DNA of 64,000 nt from Numida meleagris (lineage: Eukaryota; Chordata; Aves; Galliformes; Numididae). Below are positions 36,501-49,055 of this stretch, one piece after another. A model generated the notes under the pieces. It was given only the letters and a program-made list of their open reading frames with translations, was not told where the DNA came from and made no database searches. The first letter of the stretch is position 1. Each line of letters opens with the position of its first letter. The stretch is from the NCBI RefSeq assembly GCF_002078875.1, contig NC_034411.1, positions 33,436,260 through 33,500,259 on the forward strand. Reading direction: 5' to 3'. Position numbers and translations under genes: made by a program.

Positions 36501-39266
36501 TGACTAGCTCATGAGTCCTGTCTATAACACAGCTGTCTGGGATTGCAGAGCACTCAAAGTAGTGCAGATGAGTTCTTCTGGAGACAGACATATTGTGAAT
36601 GCTTAGGGAGACATTCTATTGCATGAACAACTACACAGAACTCACATCACGACAGACGAGTTTTACAATTACCACCTTTACGTCAGAGATCCTTTACAGT
36701 GTTTCCTGCCTCTAGACCTATTAGCTACTTGTTTCTTAACTACTGAACTATTATTAACTGAAAACAACTAATGTAAATTAACAATTCTAAATGAAACCCA
36801 GGCCTCTAACAAGCAGGTTGTACTCAGCCATGCTTCTATCAGGTTTATCAGGTCAACTAAGTCCTATTTTATGCTCTCAGTAGGGAAGAATATTCAACTC
36901 ATGTTAAAAAATACATATTTCCTGTGCTATGAGAAGAGGAATAACGTATTTATCTATCAAAATTGCCTGCCTTTATTCCAGAAAGGACAGTATCTAACAT
37001 TTGAACCTTATAAGCTCATTGATTATCTCCAATGTAAAGGAATTACAGAACAAACTGAACCTCTATTCCCTGAGATAAGGTATTTAGCTATTAGATAGCA
37101 GTCTTTGACACTAACTAGTTTATCCAGAAAATAAGCATTCAGTAGATAAGATCAAATGCAAAATAGAAACAATAACTGTTTTTCTTCATTCTTTGTATTT
37201 CTATTTCAGTCTTATAGCTTTGCTAACATCCAGGCAGCAAGGCAGATCCCAAATTAAAAACAGGAAAAAAGACCTTGGAAACTAACTTATTTCAGTTTAT
37301 TCAAATTTAGTCACTAATTGCACTTATTCTTGGACAGTTGCTTTAAGATAAACACTATAATGCAAGAGTTTAGCCAGGCTCAGTTGAAACCCCTTCACTG
37401 ACATCCTCCTCTAAAAAGGATTCAAGAACTGGAGTGTTTAAGACAAAGCAACTAGATAGTTGTTCTGGCTTTGGAGATAAGAAGCCAGCAAAAATCCCCA
37501 AGAGCAGCTGATGAAGAAGGCAACAAAAGGAACAGAGAAGTCTAACTTCTGAAAACCTATCAAAACAGAAGGTGTTGGGAAAGATGACAAGTTTTGAATC
37601 AGAGTAACAGTAAGGCAAAAACAATTCCATACCTTTCACTACTTGGCAGCAAGACCAGTTCTCTCAACTGCATTAAAACCATACACTCTCAGATTCTGGC
37701 ATTACACATTAAGGGATTTTTTTCCACCTTCCTAGAGTACTATTTTACCACAGCTTGGCTCTGAACTTGTAATGCCCTACAACTGACTGGAACTGAAGTG
37801 GTTTTCTGAGCATCTGCGTGATTAGAGACAGAATTGGCTTGATTGCACCTATTATACAGAAACCATGAGAATGCAAGTTCCTATGTACACTAAAATACCT
37901 GAGCACATTGCCTTGTAATAATTGGTTATTTAATGTGGCATGAAGGCCTTATTTACAGTATGGAGTGTTTTACTAGGGGAGACAGGTACTGGAATATAAT
38001 CCCATCATTCTAGAAGCTCTATATTATAAGTTCAGCCTTTGTAAGAAAAGTAGCATTCTATGCAAGTATAAGATTTTTACAAAATAAGTAATATTTCAGT
38101 CAGTCCAAAGTTAAGATTACCTCCTGGTTTTCCATGTGTTGATGTGCCAGCACTATGTCTTATTATATGCAGTGTTCTGAAAATCCATGCCACAAGTGAG
38201 CAACACATGCAATTTTAAACAGCTGCCCACTAAAATCTACATATTACATGTTATCAACATGAAAATCACCCCACAAGGAAAAGCAATTTTTTGTATTTCA
38301 GTGCACAGAAACAGAAGTGAACCCATACGCACCGGTTCTCAGAATGCTTGTGTACTTCTTATTCTGTGTGCTTCTGCTTTCATGGAGGAGTCAAGCAGAA
38401 TGGAATAGAGTTACTGTTCAAAGTCATTCAATGATAGCCTGACAGAATGACAGAAGATATTTGCTTACAAAAAAAAAAAAGCAAGAGAAAAATTGTGAAC
38501 TAGTGTTTTGGGCATTATTGCATCAAATAAATCAACTAAAGTGTTCTTTGTTGCTTTTCTCAGTAATATTTTGTTAAAACATTTATGTACCAACTTAAAC
38601 ACCATTTTGATTAAATGCTGTACCTGATGCCTGAAATTGAGCCAGCAGTAGAGGAAAAAGCAGCACAGAAGAGTACTTTTCACATCACAACCAAACTCTT
38701 GAATGTTATTTCTCCTAGTTAGCTATAAGCCCAGCATAGCTGCATCCTTCTTGATACGCTTAGCTAATAGAAGTAACAGATGAAACAACTTGGCCATGAC
38801 AGCTGTTAGCACTATTAAAAAACTAACTCACCAAGATAATGGCTCAAGGAAGCAACCTGAACTGTCAGCTAGAAATTATACCAATATCTGATGATGCTTC
38901 TAGCATTTAGTGGCCTTTTCCAAGATGGAAGTGCTCTCCCATTTGCATAGATGTTCTTTCCCATTATGTTTCCAGTAAATAGCTACTAAAAATAATAGTT
39001 ACAGCCTTTGGAATCACGTGCTTAGATGTGAAGCAGCAAGGCTGAGTCTGACAAGAAGCATTTGATATATTTTAATTCAAAATACAATGCATCTTGCAGA
39101 ATCCACAATGGTATGCCAACATGTTCCTTTATTACCACTCACATAAGCCACAGATTATCCAGGTTTATTATCATATTTTCAAAGAAAAAAAATCCTGCAG
39201 TTCAGTAGTAGCACATGATATAGAGATACTGATTACAAACATTTACCCCAGAGCTCTGTTTGCTAG
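33510..39266. other. Unique sequence, one weak exon candidate
   Basis: No repeat other than simple runs is recognised: (ATA)n at 34051-34064 and an A run of about 18 ending at 36137. The frames at 34027-34383 (plus) and 34238-34429 (minus) overlap and look non-coding. A GC-richer minus-strand open stretch at 36219-36479 is listed separately. Confidence 0.5.
36219..36479 (-). CDS. Weak candidate for a terminal coding exon
   Basis: On the minus strand an open frame of 88 codons runs between stops. A fair acceptor (TGTAGCTCCAG) before 36479 would leave 86 codons ending in TAA. The segment is GC-richer than its surroundings, and the translation is rich in Pro, Asn, Arg, Thr and Gly (it includes RNRAGGTGISKTPGRR), unlike most chance frames nearby. 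The opposite strand also has a 65-codon frame over the same bases. I recognise no family; it could equally be a piece of an unrecognised repeat. Confidence 0.15.
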   Translation of the reverse strand, partial: VHGFTKTLRANFKFEVEKLIFPRNRAGGTGISKTPGRRVSLWEMNSWLSPTPWAPSTVTEVNRNVSNSPCQPYPGDNSSFDPIADG

Positions 39267-39687
39267 TGTTGTGGTTTAACCACAGCAGGCAGCTCAGCCC
39301 CACACAGGCATTTGCTCACTCCACCCAAGGTAGGCTGGGGGAGAGAATGAGGAAAGTGAAAGTGCAAGAACTAATGGACTAGGATAAAGAGAGTTTACTG
39401 GGTAATGCAAAAGCTGTACATACAAGCAAAGCAAAACAACAAATTCATTTATGACTTTCCATTAGCAAGCAGATGTTCAGCCACTCCCAAACAGTGCTCA
39501 TCATACCTATTGGTTTCTTGAGAAGACAAACACCATCACTCCCATGTCTCCTGCCTTCTTCCTCTCTTACTCCAGTTTTATGGCTGAACATCATGCCTTA
39601 TGGTATGGAACATCCTCTTGATCAGTTTGGGTCAGCTGTCCTATTTCTGTTCCCGTCCAGGCTTCTTGTGCACCATCTCCTCACTCA
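39267..39687 (+). mobile_element. Partial LTR of an endogenous retrovirus
   Basis: Begins TGTTGTGGTTTAACCACAGC and continues with the words of a common avian ERV LTR: GCTCACTCCACCC, GGGGGAGAGAATGAGGAAAG and AAGCAAAGCAAAACAACAAATT. Later come GAAGACAAACACCATCACTC, GATCAGTTTGGGTCAGCTGT and GCTTCTTGTGCACC. After about 39687 the expected 3' part of the LTR, with its polyadenylation region and CA end, is missing. The copy is therefore 3'-truncated or internally deleted. No internal viral genes are present. The 79-codon frame inside (39473-39712) is a chance frame. Confidence 0.75.
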
Positions 39688-40774
39688 GGAATTATTCATT
39701 CTGTTTTGGTGAGCTTCCTAAAGGTATGTTTTTTAAGGACTTACGTTTGATGAATGGTGATTTTAAAACAGCATAAGCCATATTTATGAAGTCACAGTAG
39801 CCTTAGACAGGTGGTGCCAGATTCTGACCAACTAAAGGTGCACGGAAAGCTTCCTAATAGCCTGTAGATAAATATTTGTTCCACAGAGGAAGCTGGATCT
39901 TTGCAACAGCCGTGCACTGATGCATCTAATTATTGTTAATATTGCTTACTCGTGCCATTTTATTTTGTGCTTTCCTTCTCATATAATTAGTGATTGTATC
40001 TTTCTTCCACTGACCTCCAAATATCATTGTTCACCCAGCTGCTGCTTTACCCTAGGCCATCAAGAACCATGGTATAGTAGATGCTAGAATAGAATATAGG
40101 TGTGTCATGACTACAGTCTATGCTGTTTGTATCTATACCCGAAGAAACTACTGATCCCTGAGCAATGATAGCAAATACTCAAGTTTTCAGCACATGCAGT
40201 GTACAAAATGGATATTTTTCTCATTTCCCTATCAATTCTGACACTCAGAAGTGTTTTCACGTAGCACAAATACAGCAGTTTAACAAATACTGGAAAAAAA
40301 AAAAACAGGGAGAACATTTTGGTTTCCAAATTTATATTCTGACAGGAGCGTAGCCAAAATACTCAGACCGTATTACATATCCACATTTTTCAATAAAATC
40401 GAAAAGAAAAACAAATGAAAAGGAACAGCTTGAGACTGAAAAATAGATTTCAATTAAAAATAAAATCTTATTTATAGCGGTGGGAAACTCTAAAAGTAAG
40501 TAATTTGGAGAAGTAATCACATTCATAGAACATGCCTGCACTGTCACTTTTTTGTGGTAAAAAAGGTAGTCAGTGAAAAAATTTCTCCAGCTCCAAATAA
40601 TACAATTTAAAACTATGTTTCTCATGAATTTATGAGCCTCACTGAATGTGATCTAGGATGAATATATTACAATCTGAAAGGCTCTGAAAACATGAGATTT
40701 TCAATGATTGTTGTTTTCATGGCACCTCATTTCTGAGAGAAACACTCCTAGGAATTTAACAAGTTGTCAGCATA

Positions 40775-40815
40775 TGACTTTCTCTCCCCATACACTGACT
40801 TTCTCTCCCCATACA
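40775..40815. repeat. Tandem duplication, period 21
   Basis: The unit TGACTTTCTCTCCCCATACA is present twice, head to tail, with a period of 21 bases and no mismatch over 20 bases. It is a recent duplication, possibly polymorphic. Confidence 0.95.
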
Positions 40816-43176
40816 AAATCATGTGTTCCCCTGTCTCGAAAAGAATTCAAGGAAATATTTGCTACTGAAGCGAGCAACAGTGAACCTGAAGATACATAAG
40901 CAAATCCCAGAATTTTAAGTGAGATTAATGACATTTTTAAAAAATATATTTTAAAGTCTTTTGAAAAAACAACTTGAGGCAATTTTGAGGTCATTGAGGT
41001 AAAGAATGCAATTCAGCACTGCACAGATATGGCTCCTGATTTGATTCCCAGGAAGCCCAAGTGCCAGGCTTCATATGGTTTATCAGCCTTCACTGACAGC
41101 AGCTTCGTCACTGAGCTGCTTGTGGCAGCAACAAGTTTCCTAAGCGCCTCTAGCAGAGAATTTGGTGCCACACATTCAGTGCATGAAATATGAATATCCA
41201 CTGTGATTAAGGAAAGCTTGGAGCATTCTTTTCCTTTTATGCCCCCAGTGAGCTAAACATAGATCATTTCTCCCTGCATGAACGGTTATGGGCCACCTGA
41301 CAAAGCTTTCATGATAAACCAAGCTAAAAAAACTGCCTTTATATTCTTACAGACTTCAGGGTGGGAATACATGGGGCAACTCAATCAATAGAACTCTTTA
41401 TAGCTAGTCACTAGAGGAAGACAAGATTGTAGCCCTGCTGTCCATGTGGCAAGAATACTCAGTACTTGCTGCACATTCTACCTGACTTATTAAAAAATAT
41501 ATTAAAATACATGACTGACAGCTACTGTGATAAGTACTGAGCGAGCATCTACTGAAACCAATACCTGAAGAAACACTCTAAAAAACATCTCCCTCAGCAT
41601 TAAATACCTAAGTGATTGTAGGTCATATTTCAGCCACGTTTATTTGGGCAGAAGCTCTAGTACTTTCTGCCAAGATTGTTAGAGTAGTAAGCAGTGCTAC
41701 AGTTCTTCAACAAGGGCAATAGGTAAATGTTTAGCTCTACAGTCTCTGTGAATGGGAAGAATAGTCATTATTCCTTCTTGCAGTGTGCAGTATTTTCTGC
41801 ATGTAGATTCACACATTTGCTGAGCACCATGCATTCTGTCTGCCTACATCCTCTGAGCACAGTAAGGCCCAGAGAAAATGCAACAAGCACTGCCACTAGC
41901 AGGACAAATGGGAAGTGTCACAAGCATTTTCAGATTTGACCATGATCGCCTAATTCGTTACTTCAAGACAGAATGCTCTGTGAACATTACTTAACAAGGT
42001 GCCAGTATCATGGAAGTGCTCACTATTTAATCAGCTGTAAATAATTTGGCATTTTTCAGAGAAAATTAGTCTTCAATTCAAGATTACCTTGTAGACTGCA
42101 CTCAGGGGAGAGTAAGCATTCAGGTGCTGTACTCTGCATCTCATAACGTGTCATAGGAGATCAGAAAAGGATATAGTTTAGGTACTATACTTCTTTTTCC
42201 CATCCCTTTAAAAATAAGTATTTTACAGTTTCAATTTTATGCTAACACAATTGTCATTACTTCAGTCCCAGGAACTACTGAGTCTGGACAAACGTAGTAG
42301 GATGAAACAAAGTATCATGGAAAAATTATGCAAATCACCATGTACAGTAAATCAAACTGATAGGCAGACTTCAACTTTCTTCCACAAAGGTCAAGCAGAG
42401 CCTGAAGTCTGAAGGGGAAGGAACACTAGTATCCAGGAAGTAAATCTAACTGCATTCATAGAATATAAGCAAAGAAATACTAAATGGTGGTGGCTGATTT
42501 GCCTTTGTAGATGGCATGAATAAGAACCTTTTATTTTAAGTCTCCTTTGACACCATTTCATGCAAACTTCCCCTTCTCAACAACTCAAGGCCAGCAGAAC
42601 TTTGTCTTTCTCTTCAACATTTTTGATCCATAATTTACCCCTTTTCTTGCTGTGTCTGAAATTCATTTCTAGCTACACATTTTGTCCAGCTTTAATCCAG
42701 CCAGTACTAATACAGCAGTGTAACTTACCTGAATGTGAACTATAAATAGGTTTTTCCTCTATGCCCTCAGGGATATTTTTAATCTCAAATTGCTATTTCC
42801 TATACTTACTCATGGTAAACAGCACTGTTTTCCACTTTTCACACCTATTTACATGGTAGAGATTTCTTCTACCCCCTAAATACTGATTTAAGTCTCTCAT
42901 CTTTCCTTTTCATACTACCACCTCCAAAGCATGTCATCCTCGGACACTACTCAGTATTTCCTCATTTAAATTCCCTGATCTCCAGTGTATGGCTCTTTTC
43001 ATCGTTTTCCTCTTATGTTACAGCTGTGTGCTTCTGTGTGTCATGTGCACTACCTAAATGTTTGCTTAAGAGCCTGAGGTAAACTGTTCCTGCAGCTTCC
43101 TCTTACTTCTGCCTCTATAAACCCTTAGGTCTCCTGTCCCTGTTTGCCCATCAAGGAAATGTTCACATACAGGCTT

Positions 43177-43199
43177 ACTAATATTCATAGAATATTAGT
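43177..43199. repeat. Perfect 10-bp inverted repeat
   Basis: ACTAATATTC is followed by ATA and the exact reverse complement GAATATTAGT. The arms are AT-rich and the spacer is three bases. Confidence 0.9.
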
Positions 43200-45043
43200 G
43201 TGAGACTAACAAAAACTCCCTCGAATCCAAATGCTCAGCTCCCCTCTATTTTACCTTGTGCAGGGAAACAAAATATTTGTTTAGGTCAGCTGTGTTTCCT
43301 TTAGGCTTGTCCACCCACCAGCTGTCTTCAGTGGCTGGAAGCTTCCACACAGTCGTTACTTCAAACCTCCTCAGCTCCACATCTACTTAATTTTAGAGGT
43401 ATCTTTGTTTAAGTAGATTGCAACCTAAATAGACAGGGAACAGGTTCGGCTTCTTTTAAGGGCTTAGCAATCTGTTTTAGTGCATCCATAGCTATGCTAC
43501 CAAGACATACTCCACTAAAATATGGAGAAATATATAAGTATCTCACATTATTTTAAAATCCTATAATATACAGGCCTTAACAAATAAGATCACAAACAAA
43601 AGCTAAGTCATTAAGTGGAGTTAAAAAAAAAAATCTCTTTTTTGAATATATGCCAATAATTCTACTGCCACTGGGAAAGACTACATGGGAGAAGCACTGT
43701 ACGGCTTTACTCCAAAAGAATTAAATCAGGGTTGTTGCTTCATAATCTGTTGAAGGACTTAAAGATAGTTTTGAAAGACAGCAATTCTCTCCAGTTTTCA
43801 TTGAGGTCAGTGGGAGATCTGGAGAAACTGCATACCTTACAAAATAAATTATACTTTAACTCTCCTCTTACCTCTGAAGTCTTTTCATGCTAAATGTAGC
43901 ATTCTGCTATTGTTCAGAGATCAATTTTAAAGCTAAGAAAAGAGTATTTGAGCCATCTTCTCCATGTACTTATATTATAAGCACCAGATAAAATGATGCT
44001 AGATGTAGAATATCTGCTTCCACATGATACTTTCATAAAGCTGGCACTGCTCGTGCTTAGCATTCCCAGGCTTTCACCTTGAACAATATCACCTCCCAGT
44101 TGCTTTGTTCTTTCCCATCTATGTTAGTCTTCTTCCAGTCTCTTAGAGCCTTCAGGCAAAGAATAATCTTTCTTCTGACCTACACAGTTCCCAGAACAAT
44201 GGTTTAAGCTTCTCCACAAAATCTATATTGTGGAATCTATAATGTTTCCCTGCATTTTTCAATCTGTGTACTTTCAACACAGCAGGAAGTATTGGCATTT
44301 GTAGCATGCTGGAATGAAAAGGAAAATGCCATTCACTGTTGAGTTTCATTTTGAGTCTTTACACAATAAAATCTAGGATCACTAAGATTTTATAGCCAGT
44401 TTTAGAAGCCATTGAACTCTAATAATTTAATCAAATTCCTAATGACAGGAGGAATAATCATCTAATTATAAAAGTATTTTCACAAACAGTAGTATTCTCC
44501 TATAAACTGCACTTAGTTCTTAAACCAGAATTCAAAATAAAGGATAACATATTTTTAGCCAGTCTGTGAATTGCTCCTTACCTTCATTATGTGGAAACAG
44601 GCACATAATGTGGAAGCAGATTACCGGAAGATGAGTATTGGCATAAATGTTTGTGGATCAGAGGCAAGTTAATTTTATTTTTGTAACTTTGCTGAAGATC
44701 AGCAATGCTTAATAACATTCAACACTGATTTTATAGTCATGGGTCCACGGAAGTTGATAGGATTTTTACTCACCAGAACTTAAGATAATGCTAAATACTC
44801 CTAAAAAACATCTTTAAGTGTGCATGAAGAACTTCAAAGATCATTGGGAAGGTCAGCTTCATTATGATAAAGTACACAGCCATATAGAATTCTCATTATT
44901 GCAAAAGATATTCAAACAGGTTTGATTCTTTAAGTATATGAGTTTACAGCAGCTTAGCACCTGCCTAATTCAGTTCATCTTTAATTAGTAACATACCAAC
45001 TTCAAATCAATTTAGAAGAATCTATCGTTAAGTATTGGCAACT

Positions 45044-45064
45044 CTATAGGTAGGCTACCTATAG
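45044..45064. repeat. Near-perfect 21-base palindrome
   Basis: CTATAGGTAG, a single G, then CTACCTATAG, the exact reverse complement of the left arm. It lies 38 bases downstream (minus strand) of the stop codon of the candidate exon at 45102-45220, so it would sit in that gene's 3' UTR if the exon is real. As RNA it would need a larger loop to fold; as DNA it is a dyad that a dimeric protein could bind. Confidence 0.9.
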
Positions 45065-45101
45065 GTCATGTGAGAGGGTACTGATCTGGAGCTCTCCTCG
45101 T

Positions 45102-45220
45102 TTAGATCTCCATAAGGTGGCTCAAAGCCTTCCTACCACAGCCATGACTAGTCCAGCCTACCATGCGTCCGGACATTCCACTGTTTGGAATCAGAACTAT
45201 TTCAGTTACACTGCTGACAG
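45102..45220 (-). CDS. Possible terminal coding exon (unidentified)
   Basis: On the minus strand a long pyrimidine tract (TTTTTTTTTCTGC, then CATCTTCTCTTTTAG) ends at 45221, an excellent acceptor. The following frame is open for 38 codons and stops with TAA at 45102. Two bases complete a split codon, then the translation reads VSSVTEIVLIPNSGMSGRMV and continues to a C-terminal LMEI. The segment retains CpG (TCCGGACGC), unusual in this region. A GTAGGC within it could instead be a donor. Two short plus-strand frames cover the same bases, so the coding strand is not certain. No family is recognised. Confidence 0.22.
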
Positions 45221-46639
45221 CTAAAAGAGAAGATGTTAAAGAGCATGCAGAAAAAAAACTGAAGGAGGAGGAAAAAATTAAGATAGCAATGTGATTAAAG
45301 GGACAGAGTTTACAAGCTGACTCAGGCTTTTCAATTGACTTTAAGAAGCAAGGAACCATTTTGAAGCACTTAATATATTTCCCTGTTTCACAAAGTAGGT
45401 AGGTAAAGTCTATAATGGCTCAGATTTTAATGCTAACTGGGAAATTGTAAGTGCTCAAATAGATATGATTATTTTCATTAAAGTGTAGAACATGCTGAGG
45501 AAGATTAAGTGTTTGGTTCCATGGTACTCTGAAGCCCAAGCAACTACTAAACAAAGTAATGTTACAGTATTATCTAAGAATACACATTAAACAAAAATAT
45601 CATTCCCTCTTGGAAACAGTCAGTAGAATGTATTTATAGAGCTGTAGAACAATTTACTAGTAATTGAATCTATAAGTAAATTGAAGAAATATTACAGTTA
45701 AACAAAATCATATTTTGTTCAACTGCCTTAGAGCTGGAAGCTAGCAAGTCAGTCATATAGCATGTTTTCAGAGAAAATTGGTAAAGCTTGCTATGAGGCT
45801 AATTTTCCTGATTCTGGCACATTCCTACACTTTTTAAATAAGAGACACTGTTCAACTAACAATCATGACATGATTTATAATACATTAATCTTCCTCTAGA
45901 TGCTTGACAAGAATTGCTGATCCAGCAGAGAAAGACCAAAGTTTATTTAAGTAAGCTGGAACCAATATAAGCTGGTAGAGCATGGGAAAATAAGAGCACA
46001 ATATTAGCTGTTTCAGTGCTCTGAATGCTGCAGTCTCTCTCTAATCTTCTCCTTCCAGCCAAATTCCAGGCACAGATGCATGGAAATGGGACAACACTAC
46101 TTTCAATCCATACTTCTGCATTCCTGACCACTAAAACAAAGAGTAGAAAGTAGCCAAGTCAAATTCTAATGTCTTTGATAACCATCAAGTAGTCAGTCTT
46201 AAAGAAAATAAGGAACATCTCCAATTAATTGTTTCTGGTATTATAACTTAAAAGTTGTTCCTTCTCCTTCCCCCTTCCCCCCCCCTTTTAGATACCACAG
46301 CAAAAGTACTCTGCACAATAATGTCATCAGACAGGCACAGAATTAGCAAGACTGTTTTAATGGCTTTAATGTTCAGGTTGGAACAAAGCTGCAGAGATAC
46401 TCAACCATCATGAAAGCTCTGCATGACATTGAGTGAAAAATGAATGAACTAGCCATCTGAAGGGTAGACATACTAAGAAATAATTGAACATCCATTAAAC
46501 AAAGAGAGAAAAACAGAGCTAATAAGGTTTTGGTAGTAACAGCCTCTGCAGAAGTTCATGAGATAATGAGGGTAGGCTACAACAGGTCAAGAAAAACAAG
46601 AGGGCAACTTGTTCAGCTGCCATGAGCTCAAGTGCCGTA

Positions 46640-47060
46640 GTTGCAAGACAGCTCAGCTAGAGGGAGAGAGAAATGCATGTTTGTTTTCCTTGTGCAATGA
46701 AAACATCTGACTTAGGATACAGCTTGAAATAAAAGCAACCGATCTGTTAATTGTAGAGCACAGCCCAACACAGCTAATAACCCATGCATATTGCACACAT
46801 AGTCAGGAATCAGAGGAATACGCTGTTTTCCATGATTCATCAACAGTGGGCACAGAGACTCTTGTAAACATCATCAAGCAGAGTTTTATTCATTCTGAAG
46901 TACGCATTAGGGAGTTTAGTGGACGCTGTTAAAATTCTTCAAGCAGGAGTCTGGAAAATCATGCTAACAAATAACCTACCTTTGTAATCTGCTGTGCATT
47001 GAATGTAACAATAAGTCACTACAGGCTGTGCATCAATAGGCTATTGGTGCATACTTTGGA
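46640..47060. promoter_or_regulatory. Possible conserved non-coding element
   Basis: This stretch has a balanced composition, with no simple repeats and dense candidate binding words: a POU-like ATGCATATTGCA at 46783-46794, TTAATTG, TGATTCATCA, TAACAATAAG, and an 11-bp near-palindrome at 47029-47051. It has the look of an ancient vertebrate enhancer in a gene desert. This is inference from texture; no ORF or repeat explains it. Confidence 0.22.
47029..47051. repeat. 11-bp inverted repeat with one mismatch
   Basis: TGCATCAATAG, one G, then CTATTGGTGCA; the arms pair at 10 of 11 positions and the odd pair would be G-T in RNA. The right arm read on the minus strand contains a CCAAT word. Confidence 0.85.
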
Positions 47061-49055
47061 GGCATTCTAAGGACCAAAGCAGAAAGGAGAGTGCCTCCAG
47101 CCACCCAGGAAGAACACTTGCAGCCTACAAATGTACACCCTGATTGTACAAGCAGCACAGTTCATGAATTCCAAATTTCAGGTTTTGAAAAATATTCCTC
47201 AAAATACTCGGAAGTAAGCATTCATATCTCTTGAAAAAGAGACATAGGCACCTGTTAGCTACTATTTCTCATGTGTGACCTGTCTCGAGTGCTGATTTTT
47301 AAAAAGTATTTTTAGTTTAGATACTATTACACGCACTGAAGTTTTTCCTGTAGCATAGGTTTATAGCCCCTGCTACTGGTAATTGTCACTACTGGGTTCC
47401 TTTTGTTCCTCCCCTTGCCATTACCACCATCCCTAGATAGGGAACAGATCACGAAGGTTGGAATTAACTTGCCCAATGTCACAGAATAATCAAGAGACAG
47501 AACAGAGATGGTCATAAGTCTCCACTGTTCATCCCAGCAGCCATACAGGTAAAAAGTGTAATGGGGATTAATCACCTAAGGTTTCCTCAGCCTTTCATAA
47601 CCCTCATATCTCCCTTTTTACAACCTGTATAGGGAAAAGTTTATTAGACAAATGTCTGCTCAGTTGTTTCTGTAATATCTGTGGTAATAAGACAATGATT
47701 CTTCACTGTACTTACTTGCTCTCAGTGGAGTACTGATTTTACTTTAGGGTATTGTACTTAAAAGATCTGGAGAAATATTACAGAATGAAAAAACAATTAG
47801 TCAAAGAAAATCTTAATGCCAAAGAAAAACAAGAAATGAGTACTTTTGTAATTAATTATATAGTACTTCTTTAATTACAGAGAAGATTAAAGCAACTCAA
47901 GCCATCAACCACAAGGCTCAAAAAAGAAACAAACGTTTAAAGTATGAGGAAAATTTCAGTTTAAATATTAGGAACCCCTAGTAATTATAAAAAAGCAGAG
48001 AGTAAGACAAGTTTCCATGAAATATTCTGCAGTCACAGGTATAAGCAACAGAATGGAAATCGGTTCATCTTTAAGAGCTTAAGAACGAAGCAGTAACTGA
48101 AGAGGAGTTGACCACATGGCCTCTCCATCTCAGCGGTGCACAGAATTGCCTTCATCAGAGCTCATCTGCGGAGAGAAATGTTTTATAAAACACTGCGCTA
48201 TCCTTGGGGAAACAAAAACAGTTGTACAGTCACCATCTCCACAGAAACCTGTGCTCAAGCCACCCAAGGAGAGTAATACCAACATTCAGTAAGACTTCTT
48301 AAGCCAAAAAGACAAAGCAGTGTAATTATGCTGATAATTTATACTCAGCTTTCTTTGGAATACACTAGGAAGCTGTTCTCTTACATGAAGAAACACTCCA
48401 AAAAAAAGAAAAATCACTCAAATGGAAAGAGTGATCACTCCTAGGCAATACTACATTAATGCTTTTCCTTATTACTTAAGGCCATCTCACCTACTACAAA
48501 AAGGTTATTCTGTACAAGCTTAAGTACAACGTTACTATTACAGCCAAATATATTTATTCAGCTCCCAGAGCAAATACCACTCATTTGCACAGAACATCTG
48601 CAAGTCTGAACGCAGTTCCTTAATCTTAGTTTCTCATTTATTTAAGTGACAACTGCTCTACTACCTACAGCAGTTAAGTAATATACCATGTAATAAATTT
48701 CCTGCTGCTCTTGAACATGCTAAACATTCCACATCTCCTCTCCAAAACCAGTGTTTTGACCGGTTTTATCTTCCACCCATGGCTTCCAAATATGTCAGTC
48801 CCTAGTAGTACGAAATTCCTTAATTTTATCCAGATTTTAAGAAGTTAAGCTGCGTATCTAGATGCACATCCAGAACTGGATGCTACAGTCTTTCAAAAAT
48901 AAGGATAGCTTAGGTCAAGGAGGAAGTTTAGATCTACTTTGAATGTAATCTGAAACAATGGCTTCCCACAAACTCTTAATTTGTTTTGCTTATTTTAACC
49001 TTAACTATTTGCAGATGGCTTGCATAATGCCAATAATCTGGTTTCTTGGCATAGG

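Larger units (their letters stand above)
39688..45101. other. AT-rich unique sequence with small duplications
   Basis: No gene is recognised. It holds a 21-bp tandem duplication at 40775-40815, a 10-bp-arm inverted repeat at 43177-43199, an imperfect 19-bp tandem pair at 44586-44623 and a 10-bp-arm palindrome at 45044-45064. Frames such as 40332-40625 and 41013-41201 (minus) have no recognised domain. Confidence 0.5.
45221..49055. other. Unique sequence with a possible conserved stretch
   Basis: No gene or interspersed repeat is recognised. A pyrimidine tract with ten consecutive C lies at 46256-46289. The stretch 46640-47060 is listed separately. Frames (for example 47327-47575 minus) show no domains. 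Confidence 0.5.

Noticed and set aside
40708..40994. Repeated SVWGEKV-like peptide in the minus-strand frame
   Set aside because: The peptide repeat results only from the 21-bp tandem DNA duplication at 40775-40815; it does not indicate a repeat protein.
45163..45294. 43-codon plus-strand ORF with a charged Lys/Glu-rich tail
   Set aside because: It looks protein-like, but the tail is simply the antisense of the long pyrimidine tract before the minus-strand exon candidate at 45102-45220, which explains the AAA/GAA/GAG codons better.
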